Source of the DNA: an uncultured Phocaeicola sp.
GTDB lineage: Bacteria > Bacteroidota > Bacteroidia > Bacteroidales > Bacteroidaceae
Assembly: GCA_948566455.1 (NCBI GenBank)
Contig: CAOYQO010000001.1
Location: 62,001 to 126,000 of the forward strand
Length of the DNA: 64,000 bases
Direction: 5' to 3'
Shown: positions 1 through 8,359 of the stretch, one piece after another
Position numbering within the stretch: position 1 is the first letter of the stretch
Layout: the number at the start of each line of letters is the position of its first letter
Translations under genes and position numbers: made by a program
The notes under the pieces: model-generated
What the model was told of the DNA's origin: nothing
The model's input: only the letters and a program-made list of their open reading frames with translations
The model's database searches: none

Positions 1-167
1 GGAATAGGCTGGGTGACGGATAATATGTTGTTCAGTTCTTCCTTGCTGATAGGGTCTCCGGCATTAGTAATGTATTTATCGCGTAAGGATTCATCTTCCA
101 TAGGGTCGCAGGCTGTGACTATAGCCATTGCTGCGAATAATAATAGTATTGCTTTTAATGTTTTCAT
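1..167 (-). CDS. Lipoprotein, N-terminal fragment, first gene downstream of SusD
   Basis: The first 55 codons of a gene that runs off the left edge. The product starts MKTLKAILLLFAAMAIVTAC, a lipoprotein signal peptide with a lipobox ending at Cys20. The next residues, DPMEDESLRDKY, are acidic, as expected for surface-exposed Bacteroides lipoproteins. It begins 22 bases after the SusD stop on the same strand, so it should share a transcript with SusC and SusD. Lipoproteins in this position are often SusE/SusF-like or other surface glycan-binding proteins, but too little is visible to name a family. The start is the only ATG preceding a signal peptide here. Confidence 0.8.
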   Translation of the reverse strand, partial: MKTLKAILLLFAAMAIVTACDPMEDESLRDKYITNAGDPISKEELNNILSVTQPI

Positions 168-189
168 ATCATTGAGATTTTAAATGGCA

Positions 190-1995
190 TTACATTTTTG
201 TCCAATCACTGAATTGCGCATCAGGTCCCCAACCCGGATTTTGCTCGAGCACACCATTGGAACGGTCTATTTCTATTTGAGGTATAGGCCAGTAACCCTG
301 GGTTTGCTGTAGACGTTTCTTATAATCATACTTGACCATAGGCGTAAGAGCGGCGGCATTGATAACCTCAAAGCCTGTCTGGCGGTTTAGCGCATTTCCT
401 GCTTCTTCCAGACTTGGACCGGACCAGCGGAGCAGATCCCACCAACGGATGGATTCGAAAGCAAACTCCCAACGGCGTTCCTGTTTAAGTGCATCCAATG
501 TGTATGAGATAGGGGCTAAGTGGGAACGTTGGCGTACTCTGTTCAAACCGGTTGCATCTCCTTTTAGTTCGGAATGCATCAGCAGTACATCGGCAAAGCG
601 GATGTGGATAAGATCGGTAATATTCAGTAACTGCGGGGAAGTCTGGCTGGATATGCCCGGATGTAATGTTTTACCGAAAGCTTCAAGTACTCCGTTGCTA
701 TTATATGCATTGATATTGATGTATTTCTTGTTGAAATATCCGGTCTGCTCGTAATAGCGGTAAGAAACGGTATATGCGGGTTCCGAATCATCTAAACGGA
801 AGTCTGCCAAAACATTTCCTTCATTGTTGGGGTCCATAGCCTTGTACGACCAAATAGAACCGGATATACGCGGGTCTTCAGTGTATCCATCCAAGAATGT
901 TTGTTGTTTAGACCACTCTTTCCAGTCCTGAACCATACTGGGAGATACCGGGCCTGCACCCCAACCAAAGTTGAATGGATAACTTTCCTCTTTCCAGTCG
1001 GCATCGTCACCGGAAGGGGAGTAGAACATTGCACATGTATTGGCAAACCATGTGTAGGTCCATGTGGAGGTCAGGTTGTGCTTGTTGGCAAAGAGTGTTT
1101 CGATAGAAGAATTGCCATCCCAAGCGAGTTTATGCTTCACTGCGTATGCGTATTGCTTCTTGGAACTGGTACTGTTAGTGGCAGAGTTTGTATAACCCCA
1201 TAGATTGCGTTGATCGGAAATTAGGTTGTGTCCGGAATGATCTATGCAGTCTTCCAACCAACTGATAACTTGCTCTTTTGTGATTTCGCCTTCGGGAGTC
1301 AGAGGTAAAGTCTTCTTGTCATAACGTCCGGTATAGAATAGAAATACTCGCGCTGCAAGTGCTTCGGCTGCATACTTGGTAGCATGACCTGCCATGGCAT
1401 TCCCGGCCGGATATATCTGGTTAGGCATCATTTCAATTGCATTCTTTATATCAGAAGCAATCAAGGCATATACTTCATCAACGGACGCCCGCGGGAGGTT
1501 TACAGCTTCAATCGTGGTACGAAGGGGAACGCCGCCGAATATCTTTACTAATTCATAGTAGGTCCATGCCCGGAGGAAATAAGCTTCGCCGAAGTGACGT
1601 AAACGTTCAGATTCACTTGACCAGCTTTTTACGTTATCGAGCGTGTTAATCGTATTGTTGGCACGATTTATGAGTTGATAACAACGGTCCCAGATACCAA
1701 GTCTACTGTTCAGGCTTCCTTGATAAAGCAAGAAGTTTGTGGCGCAATTGCCGGAATAAGAGAGGTTGCCGCCTAAGCAATCATCACTGGCCAATTGGGC
1801 TGTATAGTATTCTGAAGATGTTTCAGGATCTTCAAACAATAACTTGGCATAGATAGACGTCAACATTTGGTTGGCATCTTTCTCCGTTTCCGGAAAGTTC
1901 TCTGTTGTTTTATCTGTAAGTAACTCAGTGTCAAGGAAGCTTTCACATGACGTGAGTATGAAAAGTGCAGATAGTATATATATTAGTTTTTTCAT
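190..1995 (-). CDS. SusD/RagB-family outer-membrane lipoprotein
   Basis: A 601-residue glycan-binding lipoprotein that would form the lid of the neighbouring SusC transporter at the cell surface. The signal peptide MKKLIYILSALFILTSC ends in a lipobox with Cys17. The family pattern is clear: helical TPR-like segments such as HFGEAYFLRAWTYYELVKIFGG near residues 134-155, a C-terminal RWEFAFESIRWWDLLRW segment near 510-526, and the usual ending with YWPIPQIEIDRSNGVLEQNPGW. It lies 12 bases downstream of SusC. No enzyme of this operon is in the window, so the substrate cannot be guessed. Confidence 0.95.
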   Translation of the reverse strand: MKKLIYILSALFILTSCESFLDTELLTDKTTENFPETEKDANQMLTSIYAKLLFEDPETSSEYYTAQLASDDCLGGNLSYSGNCATNFLLYQGSLNSRLGIWDRCYQLINRANNTINTLDNVKSWSSESERLRHFGEAYFLRAWTYYELVKIFGGVPLRTTIEAVNLPRASVDEVYALIASDIKNAIEMMPNQIYPAGNAMAGHATKYAAEALAARVFLFYTGRYDKKTLPLTPEGEITKEQVISWLEDCIDHSGHNLISDQRNLWGYTNSATNSTSSKKQYAYAVKHKLAWDGNSSIETLFANKHNLTSTWTYTWFANTCAMFYSPSGDDADWKEESYPFNFGWGAGPVSPSMVQDWKEWSKQQTFLDGYTEDPRISGSIWSYKAMDPNNEGNVLADFRLDDSEPAYTVSYRYYEQTGYFNKKYININAYNSNGVLEAFGKTLHPGISSQTSPQLLNITDLIHIRFADVLLMHSELKGDATGLNRVRQRSHLAPISYTLDALKQERRWEFAFESIRWWDLLRWSGPSLEEAGNALNRQTGFEVINAAALTPMVKYDYKKRLQQTQGYWPIPQIEIDRSNGVLEQNPGWGPDAQFSDWTKM

Positions 1996-2007
1996 ATTTT
2001 CATATTA

Positions 2008-5000
2008 TTAGAATTTGACATTTAAACCAAGCATACATGTGCGGGCTTCCGGATAGTATCCTAAATCTATGCCCTGTACCCAACCAAAATCACTACCATA
2101 ACCGATTTCGGGGTCCATACCTGAATATCCGGTAAAGGTGTATAAGTTCTGGACTGTAGCATAAAGTCTGAGCTGTTGCAGAGGGATTTTCTTGAAAATC
2201 TTCTTGATATCAACTCCGATCGTAATATTCTTGATTTTGAGATAATCTCCATTCTCTACATAAATATCGGAAACTTTAGACCAATTGCTTCCACCAGTGC
2301 TTGCTAGGCGTGGTAACTTGTTGGAAGTTCCTTCTCCGTGCCAACGTTCCAGGATGTCTGTGGTAAAGTTCTGCAATGGAGAACTGGCATAATCCCGGTA
2401 GCATTTAAGTATTTGCTGGCCGAAGGCTCCATAAGTAGTAACCGATAGGTCAATCATTTTCCAGCTGACATTGAAAGAGAATCCAAGTGTCATGTCCGGG
2501 TGAGGATTACCAATTTCTGTACGGTCATTCGAGTCAATGATTCCATTCTTATCAATATCTGCCCAGATCACATCTCCCGGTTGTGTTTGAGCACCATTTT
2601 CTTTAGCACCTTTATATTCGTCTATTTGTTTTTGGTTCTGGAAAATACCGAGACTCTTGTAGCCATAAAAATATCCTAAAGGTTTTCCAATTTCTCCGCG
2701 TGCACACTCGTCGGATGCATTCCATAAATTGCCCGACGGTCCATGGAGGATACCATCTTCATTGGGAAGTTCGGTAATTCTGTTTTTATTGAATGCAGGA
2801 GCTAGATTGATACCATAATTCCAGTCCTTACCTATGTTATCGTTCCAGTGGAGACCGATTTCAAATCCGGTATTCCGAATAACTCCACCATTGATGGCAG
2901 CCGGACTTGAACCGAATGAATAGAGTACGGGTGGGGTAATAAGCCAGTCTTTGGTTAACCTTCTATACCAATCGAATTCGAGTGCCAGGCGACCATTGAA
3001 GAATCGTGCATCGAGACCTATGTTGAGCTGTTCCTGGGTTTCCCATGAAAGATCCGGATTAGTCAGCTTATATGCGTAGGAACCAATAGAAACCTGATCC
3101 ATGGAGTCGCCGAATGAATAACCTCCATTACCGTTGTTGGCAGTGATACGTGAAATGTATTCAAAGGTGTTTACGGCGTTATTACCATTCTGTCCCCAAG
3201 ATGCACGCAGTTTTAAGAAATCCAGCCAATTGAGTTCCGGCATGAAACTTTCGTTTGTAACGACCCAACCTGCCGAGAAAGACGGGAAATATCCCCATCG
3301 ATGACCACGGGCAAAAATAGAAGAACCATCCGCACGCATAATGGCGGTTGCCATGTACTTTTCTTTATAGTTGTAGTTTATACGACCAAAGAAGGAAGCC
3401 ATTTGCCCTGCTGCGCCGGGAGCTCCTGTTAAAGTTTTAATTTTATTTTTATCATCGTACTTTATGTTGCTCAGATATGCATGTTTAAAGTCTGAGAATT
3501 CAGAACCTTCTGCATTGGCACTCATGGAATCACCCATTCCGTATTTTTCAAGACTCTGCCCGATTACCGCGTCAAAATGATGGTCTTTAAGAGTGAAATT
3601 ATAACTGGCTGTATTTTCCCAGGACCAGCGGTGGTTGAGTGACATGGACTGAGTTACCCTGTCTTCTTGTGTCGTCAGGCTTTGACTTAGCTGGCGATAA
3701 CTGGGGATATATGAACGATAACTTGAAGCTGACAAGATGTATCCGAATTGTGACTTGATTCGTAAATTCTTGATTGGTTGCAGCTCTGCATAAAAACTGG
3801 ATTGTAAGTAATGGCTTTTGCTTAAGGCATGACTTGTGTAGTAATCCATATAAGCTATTGGATTTGTGGTGTTTTCCCCATATCCTTCTTCTTGTGCATC
3901 ATCATATAAGTAGTACTCTCCTTTGCTATTATAGGCATGCATCAATGGGGGAGTAGTTAACATATCACGTGTACCATTCCAGTAAATGCCAGTGGTGGCG
4001 AAAGAACCTGCAGTCTGCTGGTACTTGTAATTAAGAGTCTGCCCAATTTTGAGTACATCAAGGTTCCCTATCTTTTTGACAATATGATTAGAGTTGATAC
4101 GTGCATTGTATCTGTCCATACTGGCAATGCGACCAGGAGCTCCCATGGTAGCTTCTTGATTGAAGTAGGTAAAACCGACGGAGAAGTTGGAACGTTCTGT
4201 ACCTCCAGTGAAGTTCAATGAATGGCTTTGGATGGGCGCATCATTATTTAAGATCTCTTTTATCCAGTTGGTACCATTCCAGGTTCCTTCCTGAATAGCT
4301 TTATAATCAGCTGCCGGTAACCATTTTTCCCAGTTCAGAAGCGAAGTACCATCCATCATGTGCATTTCATCTTCTATCATCATATATTCCTTAGCATTCA
4401 GCAGGGTGGCGATTTTAGGAAGGTTCTGAATGCCATAGTAACCATCGTAAGTAACCTCAAAGTTACCTGTTTTGCCTTGCTTGGTAGTGATGAGAATAAC
4501 GCCATTGGCGGCACGTGAACCATAGATCGCAGCAGATGCGGCATCTTTTAATACATCGATAGATTCAACGTCGGCAGGGCTTAGACCATCTATACTGCCG
4601 TTGACCACTCCATCTACTACATATAAAGGAGAAAAATTACCATTGGTTCCGAGACCACGGATATTGACTTTAAATCCCTGTCCGAGGAAGCCGCCGTTTG
4701 ATGTGATATTTATACCAGGTGCCTGGCTTTGCAGACCGCCCAGAACATCTGTTGTATTTAGCTTTGCGATATCAGTACCTTTCACTTGTACGGTAGCTCC
4801 GGTTACCAGTTTCTTTTTCTGAACTCCATAGCCAACTACTACTACCTCTTCCAGTAATTCGGAATCTTCTGTCAGCGTGATTTCCATCTTGGGGGTTGCT
4901 TTTACTTCCAGTGTCTTATATCCGACGAAAGAGATAACCAAAGTAGCACCTCTTTTCACGGTAAGAGAGAATTTACCATCTATATTGGTAATAATACCAT

Positions 5001-5226
5001 TGTTTGTTCCTTTTTCCAGAACACTTGCTCCGATAACAGGTTCGCCTGTCTGATCTGTTACCGTGCCATTGACGACTTGCGATTGTAGCTGTTCTGCAAT
5101 TTCAGATAAACCTTCTGAATTAGTACCGATTGCCAGGGCGGTATTGCTTCCTATTAGTAAAGCTACAATGGCAATAGTGGTGAGGAATTTGTAATGTAGT
5201 GTTCCTCGTTCGCGACTTTCATTCAT
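2008..5226 (-). CDS. SusC/RagA-family TonB-dependent outer-membrane transporter
   Basis: A 1072-residue TonB-dependent receptor that would import glycan oligomers together with the SusD encoded directly downstream. Order of domains: N-terminal signal anchor (about residues 13-35), carboxypeptidase-regulatory-like beta-sandwich (GTVTDQTGEPVIGASVLEKG, about 55-130), TonB-box region EEVVVVGYG, plug domain with the SusC signature DVLKDAASAAIYGSRAANGVILITTK (split here as DVLKDAASAAIYG then SRAANGVILITTK, near 226-250), then the beta-barrel. There is no N-terminal STN domain, so signalling to an anti-sigma factor is not expected. A canonical -7 element lies at 5423-5430, about 200 bases upstream of the start. 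The operon continues through SusD and the partial lipoprotein. Confidence 0.96.
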   Translation of the reverse strand: MNESRERGTLHYKFLTTIAIVALLIGSNTALAIGTNSEGLSEIAEQLQSQVVNGTVTDQTGEPVIGASVLEKGTNNGIITNIDGKFSLTVKRGATLVISFVGYKTLEVKATPKMEITLTEDSELLEEVVVVGYGVQKKKLVTGATVQVKGTDIAKLNTTDVLGGLQSQAPGINITSNGGFLGQGFKVNIRGLGTNGNFSPLYVVDGVVNGSIDGLSPADVESIDVLKDAASAAIYGSRAANGVILITTKQGKTGNFEVTYDGYYGIQNLPKIATLLNAKEYMMIEDEMHMMDGTSLLNWEKWLPAADYKAIQEGTWNGTNWIKEILNNDAPIQSHSLNFTGGTERSNFSVGFTYFNQEATMGAPGRIASMDRYNARINSNHIVKKIGNLDVLKIGQTLNYKYQQTAGSFATTGIYWNGTRDMLTTPPLMHAYNSKGEYYLYDDAQEEGYGENTTNPIAYMDYYTSHALSKSHYLQSSFYAELQPIKNLRIKSQFGYILSASSYRSYIPSYRQLSQSLTTQEDRVTQSMSLNHRWSWENTASYNFTLKDHHFDAVIGQSLEKYGMGDSMSANAEGSEFSDFKHAYLSNIKYDDKNKIKTLTGAPGAAGQMASFFGRINYNYKEKYMATAIMRADGSSIFARGHRWGYFPSFSAGWVVTNESFMPELNWLDFLKLRASWGQNGNNAVNTFEYISRITANNGNGGYSFGDSMDQVSIGSYAYKLTNPDLSWETQEQLNIGLDARFFNGRLALEFDWYRRLTKDWLITPPVLYSFGSSPAAINGGVIRNTGFEIGLHWNDNIGKDWNYGINLAPAFNKNRITELPNEDGILHGPSGNLWNASDECARGEIGKPLGYFYGYKSLGIFQNQKQIDEYKGAKENGAQTQPGDVIWADIDKNGIIDSNDRTEIGNPHPDMTLGFSFNVSWKMIDLSVTTYGAFGQQILKCYRDYASSPLQNFTTDILERWHGEGTSNKLPRLASTGGSNWSKVSDIYVENGDYLKIKNITIGVDIKKIFKKIPLQQLRLYATVQNLYTFTGYSGMDPEIGYGSDFGWVQGIDLGYYPEARTCMLGLNVKF

Positions 5227-5422
5227 GATTTGATGATTTTTGTTTAAAGCTAAATTGGAATATTAAATAAACTAGATAGAAAATGAGATGGACAATAGAA
5301 TGTCTGGGTGCATTGTTTCCTTTTTCATAAGCATTTGTTTTTCTTAGGTTGATATTATAAATTAAGGAGTTGCAGCATTCTGAATCAGAAGTTATTTTAT
5401 GTCTTGTCTGATCTTGCTACTC

Positions 5423-5430
5423 CAAATATA
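5423..5430 (-). promoter_or_regulatory. Putative -7 element for the SusC operon
   Basis: On the minus strand the sequence reads TATATTTG, matching the Bacteroides -7 consensus TAnnTTTG. It would give a leader of about 190 bases before the SusC start. No clear -33 TTTG is present at the usual distance, which would fit an activator-dependent promoter. Confidence 0.5.
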
Positions 5431-5840
5431 ATTCGTATTTTCGTTACTTAAAATAAATGGTGAACTATATTAATAACTGTTATATGTCGTTTTATTTGTT
5501 TAAGAAACTTGCGTGAATAAAATATTGATTTAGATGCAACTTGCTTGCATATTTGAAAAATGTGTTATTTTGATATTATATGATTTATAATCATGTTGTT
5601 ATGTTGGATGTTGCGCTGTTTTATGTTCGTATATTTCTTTGTTTTAGTTTTGTTTTTAAAGTTCGTTAACTATTTTTGCCCTTCAAATAGAAATGAATGA
5701 TGGGATGAATGGGCTATGCTTTTCTCTACTTTTAGTTAAAAAGTATAATGTTTACTCATTGGAGGAGTTAGCGGATCAGTGATTCTTTTCGCTTAATTAT
5801 TAGAGGTGTTACTGTTTCATCTTAATAGTACCCGGTCTAT

Positions 5841-5924
5841 ACCAAGTCCGTACCAAGCCGTACCAACTCCGTGTCTGGTCCGTCTGTATAGATACGAAGC
5901 AAACACGGACTTGGCACGGTTCGA
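5841..5924. repeat. Dispersed hairpin repeat, copy A
   Basis: The left part contains ACCAAGTCCGT and near-copies of it (ACCAAGCCGT, ACCAACTCCGT); the right part contains ACGGACTTGG, which can pair back with it to form a long hairpin. A closely related element, with the same order of arms and a tATAGAtACG centre, lies at 53753-53850. Both copies are intergenic. This looks like a REP-like or MITE-like Bacteroides element rather than a terminator. Confidence 0.6.
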
Positions 5925-5963
5925 ATATTAAAGCGAATGTATTTATTCCGGAAATAAGGAATG

Positions 5964-5995
5964 TTTGTCTGTTTTAGAAACTTATCGTATCTTTG
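5964..5995 (+). promoter_or_regulatory. Promoter of the queuosine operon
   Basis: A TTTG at 5964-5967 (-33 element) and TATCTTTG at 5988-5995 (-7 element) are separated by 20 bases, an exact match to the Bacteroides sigma-ABfr promoter pattern. Transcription would start near 6002, just ahead of the riboswitch. Confidence 0.85.
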
Positions 5996-6030
5996 CACCC
6001 GGATTAAAATGTAAGATGCCGTGAATAGCG

Positions 6031-6064
6031 GTCGTGTATTCTAGAACACCACGTAAAAAACAGG
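6031..6064 (+). promoter_or_regulatory. preQ1-I-like riboswitch in front of the queuosine operon
   Basis: A four-base-pair stem CGTG (6033-6036)/CACG (6050-6053) encloses the loop TATTCTAGAACAC and is followed at once by the A-rich tail TAAAAAACAGGA. This matches the preQ1-I plan: stem, TTCTAG-containing loop, second stem strand preceded by ACACC, then AAAAAAC tail that folds back into the stem as a pseudoknot. The tail ends four bases before the ATG at 6069, so ligand binding would most simply mask the ribosome-loading region. All three downstream genes belong to preQ1/queuosine metabolism, which supports the call. Confidence 0.82.
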
Positions 6065-6068
6065 ATTT

Positions 6069-6749
6069 ATGAAGCAAAAAGTATCTGTACCTTTTATGCT
6101 GCTGGGTATTTTATTTAATGTTTGCCTGATTGCAGCTAATCTTCTTGAAACCAAGGTTATTCAGGTTTTTGGTATAACCGTTACAGCCGGATTATTGGTT
6201 TTCCCTATTTCTTATATTATAAACGATTGCATTGCTGAGGTGTGGGGCTTCCGTAAAGCACGTCTTATTATCTGGAGTGGTTTTGCCATGAACTTCTTTG
6301 TGGTAATGCTTGGCTTGATAGCCGTTGCACTACCGGCTGCACCGTTTTGGGAAGGAGAAGCCCATTTCAATTTTGTTTTTGGGATGGCACCGCGTATTGT
6401 TGTAGCAAGTCTGACCGCATTTTTGGTAGGTTCATTTCTCAACGCTTATGTCATGAGCCGTATGAAAGTGACAAGTGGTGGACGAAATTTTTCTGCCCGT
6501 GCTATTTGGTCGACAATAGTAGGGGAGACGGCAGATTCTATTATATTCTTCCCTGTAGCTTTTGGTGGTATGATTGCTTGGCGTGAATTGCTTGTAATGA
6601 TGTGTATTCAGATCGTATTGAAATCCTTGTATGAAGTATTGATTCTTCCGGTCACTATCCGTGTAGTAGTAGCTATTAAACGGATAGACGGTAGCGATGT
6701 GTATGATGAGGATATTTCCTATAATATATTGAAAATCAAAGATATTTAA
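6069..6749 (+). CDS. yhhQ: Queuosine precursor transporter, YhhQ/VUT family
   Basis: A 226-residue inner-membrane protein with about six hydrophobic segments. The family signatures are visible: the PISYIINDCIAEVWGFRKAR segment near residues 46-65, and NAYVMSRMKV followed by RAIWSTIVGETADSIIFF near 125-162. YhhQ-family proteins take up queuosine precursors such as preQ0/preQ1. The gene is first in an operon with queC (6 bases downstream) and queF, preceded by a riboswitch whose ligand would be the transported or synthesised precursor. The start at 6069 is set by the distance to the riboswitch tail. Confidence in the family is high; exact substrate is from family knowledge. Confidence 0.93.
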   Translation: MKQKVSVPFMLLGILFNVCLIAANLLETKVIQVFGITVTAGLLVFPISYIINDCIAEVWGFRKARLIIWSGFAMNFFVVMLGLIAVALPAAPFWEGEAHFNFVFGMAPRIVVASLTAFLVGSFLNAYVMSRMKVTSGGRNFSARAIWSTIVGETADSIIFFPVAFGGMIAWRELLVMMCIQIVLKSLYEVLILPVTIRVVVAIKRIDGSDVYDEDISYNILKIKDI

Positions 6750-6755
6750 AATAGC

Positions 6756-7412
6756 GTGAATAGAGAAGTTGCATTAGTAGTATTTAGTGGTGGACAAGAT
6801 TCTACTACTTGTCTGTTTTGGGCGAAACGTAAATTCAGAGAAGTGGTTGCCCTGAGCTTTTTGTACGGACAGAAACATGAGAAGGAAGTGGAACTGGCAC
6901 GGGAAATAGCTCGTGATGCCGATGTGAAGTTTGAAGTAATGGATGTATCGTTCATCGGTAAGTTGGGACATAATTCTTTGACGGACACTACCATGGTAAT
7001 GGATCAGGAAAAGCCGACGGATAGTTTTCCTAATACGTTTGTACCGGGGCGCAATTTATTCTTCTTAAGTATTGCTGCCGTGTATGCTCGTGAACATGGC
7101 ATCAATCATATTGTGACGGGAGTGTCACAAACAGACTTTAGTGGATATCCCGATTGCCGGGATGCCTTTATCAAATCGCTCAATGTGACCTTGAATCTGG
7201 CTATGGATGAACAGTTTGTAATTCATACTCCGCTGATGTGGATCGATAAAGCTGAAACCTGGGCTTTGGCAGACGAATTGGGAGTACTTGACTTGATACG
7301 CAATAAGACCCTGACTTGTTATAATGGTATTCCGGGGGATGGCTGCGGGCATTGTCCGGCATGTAAGTTACGCCGTGAAGGATTAGAGAAGTATTTAAGT
7401 CGTAAATGCTAA
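6756..7412 (+). CDS. queC: 7-cyano-7-deazaguanine synthase QueC
   Basis: A 218-residue cytoplasmic enzyme that converts 7-carboxy-7-deazaguanine to preQ0 using ATP and ammonia, in the pathway to queuosine. The PP-loop ATP pyrophosphatase motif SGGQDS is at residues 11-16, and the zinc-binding cysteines C188, C197, C200 and C203 (CYNGIPGDGCGHCPAC) are all present. Length is normal. Translation begins at GTG 6756, six bases after the yhhQ stop; no ATG gives the complete N-terminal strand MNREVALVVFSGG. The end lies 11 bases before the queF start, so the three genes form one tight operon. Confidence 0.96.
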   Translation: MNREVALVVFSGGQDSTTCLFWAKRKFREVVALSFLYGQKHEKEVELAREIARDADVKFEVMDVSFIGKLGHNSLTDTTMVMDQEKPTDSFPNTFVPGRNLFFLSIAAVYAREHGINHIVTGVSQTDFSGYPDCRDAFIKSLNVTLNLAMDEQFVIHTPLMWIDKAETWALADELGVLDLIRNKTLTCYNGIPGDGCGHCPACKLRREGLEKYLSRKC

Positions 7413-7423
7413 AACTTTATATT

Positions 7424-7879
7424 ATGAGTGAATTGAAAGACCAATTATCCCTTTTGGGAAGAAAGACTGAATATAAACAGGATTATGCACCTGAAGTATT
7501 GGAAGCTTTTGATAATAAGCATCCGGGAAATGATTACTGGGTACGTTTCAATTGCCCGGAGTTTACCAGCTTGTGTCCCATAACAGGGCAGCCGGATTTT
7601 GCGGAGATCCGTATTAGCTATATTCCTGATATTAAGATGGTGGAAAGCAAGAGTCTGAAGCTTTACCTTTTCAGTTTTCGCAATCATGGTGCTTTCCACG
7701 AAGATTGTGTGAATATTATAATGAAAGACTTGATTCGACTAATGGATCCTAAATATATTGAGGTTACAGGTGTTTTTACCCCACGCGGTGGTATTTCTAT
7801 TTATCCTTATGCTAATTATGGGCGTCCGGATACGAAGTATGAACACATGGCGGAACATCGGTTGATGAATAGAGAATAA
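7424..7879 (+). CDS. queF: NADPH-dependent 7-cyano-7-deazaguanine reductase QueF (type I)
   Basis: Reduces the nitrile of preQ0 to the aminomethyl group of preQ1, the step after QueC. With the start at ATG 7424 the protein is 151 residues, typical of the short YkvM-type QueF. Visible signatures: catalytic Cys51 in SLCPITGQPDFA, Asp58, the QueF motif ESKSLK at 74-79, and His92-Glu93 in NHGAFHED. An earlier ATG at 7406 overlaps queC and adds six residues without similarity to the family, so 7424 is preferred. A strong hairpin follows the stop codon. Confidence 0.96.
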   Translation: MSELKDQLSLLGRKTEYKQDYAPEVLEAFDNKHPGNDYWVRFNCPEFTSLCPITGQPDFAEIRISYIPDIKMVESKSLKLYLFSFRNHGAFHEDCVNIIMKDLIRLMDPKYIEVTGVFTPRGGISIYPYANYGRPDTKYEHMAEHRLMNRE

Positions 7880-7920
7880 AACAGCAATGGGGGTGATAAG
7901 AAACACTCCCATTGCTGTTT
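7879..7920. terminator. Bidirectional terminator hairpin between queF and the lipoprotein gene
   Basis: A 17-base-pair stem (7879-7895 with 7904-7920, one G-T wobble) encloses an 8-base loop. It begins at the queF stop codon and lies 7 bases from the end of the convergent lipoprotein gene, so it can serve both. The flanking T-tracts are weak. Confidence 0.85.
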
Positions 7921-7926
7921 ATTGAA

Positions 7927-8220
7927 TTATTTTTTAATGATTGTCAGTTCAGCAGCTTTTAAGATTTCTTTTCCTTCCATCTTTTCTTTGATACAAACCA
8001 CTTCTACACTGTCTTCCAATAGTACCCCGCATACTTTATCTCTATTGGCATCCATTGTACTGATATTGACAGTGTCTCCTTTGCCGGTTATCAGAGTAAT
8101 ATTATTCATAGTAGCATCGTATATTATTCCATTGATAATTTGGAATTTAGATTCTTGTTTACAGGCGACAATGCTTCCTATTGCAAGTGAGCAAACAAAT
8201 AAATAGGTTAACCTTTTCAT
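7927..8220 (-). CDS. Small lipoprotein of unknown function
   Basis: A 97-residue protein starting MKRLTYLFVCSLAIGSIVAC, with a lipobox and acylated Cys20, followed by about 75 polar residues likely to form a small beta-rich domain (NGIIYDATMNNITLITGKGDTVNIS). I do not recognise the family. An upstream in-frame ATG at 8253 would add MYSIIITKLYI, but a perfect -7 element (8251-8258) overlaps that codon, so 8220 is the start. The gene is monocistronic and convergent with queF. It could be a periplasmic or outer-membrane lipoprotein; nothing nearby hints at its role. Confidence 0.75.
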   Translation of the reverse strand: MKRLTYLFVCSLAIGSIVACKQESKFQIINGIIYDATMNNITLITGKGDTVNISTMDANRDKVCGVLLEDSVEVVCIKEKMEGKEILKAAELTIIKK

Positions 8221-8250
8221 AATATATAATTTTGTGATTATTATTGAATA

Positions 8251-8258
8251 CAAATATA
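8251..8258 (-). promoter_or_regulatory. -7 element of the small lipoprotein gene
   Basis: The minus strand reads TATATTTG, a match to TAnnTTTG, 31 bases upstream of the ATG at 8220. It decides the start of the gene, since the alternative ATG at 8253 falls inside this element. Confidence 0.65.
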
Positions 8259-8332
8259 AATGTTTTTCTTACATGAATTTGATTTCCTAAGGAAAAAATT
8301 GCCATTTTTGAACAAAAGCGATTCTTGACTTG

Positions 8333-8349
8333 TTAGTCTAAAAGACTAA
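8333..8349. promoter_or_regulatory. Small palindrome next to the sensor-kinase start
   Basis: TTAGTC (8333-8338) and GACTAA (8344-8349) form a perfect 6-base inverted repeat with a 5-base centre, ending 10 bases before the kinase ATG at 8360. It could be an operator or a leader hairpin controlling translation. No clear -7 element was found with it. Confidence 0.35.
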
Positions 8350-8359
8350 TTGCGAAATC

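Larger units (their letters stand above)
5227..6068. other. 842-base AT-rich divergent intergenic region
   Basis: This gap separates the minus-strand SusC operon from the plus-strand queuosine operon. It holds a -7 element for SusC (5423-5430), a hairpin-forming repeat (5841-5924), a complete promoter for the queuosine operon (5964-5995) and a preQ1-I-like riboswitch (6031-6064). I see no convincing coding sequence. The stretch 5500-5820 is very AT-rich and shows nothing I can name. Confidence 0.7.

Noticed and set aside
7406..7423. Upstream ATG for queF
   Set aside because: It lies within queC and adds residues absent from the QueF family; ATG 7424 fits the family length.
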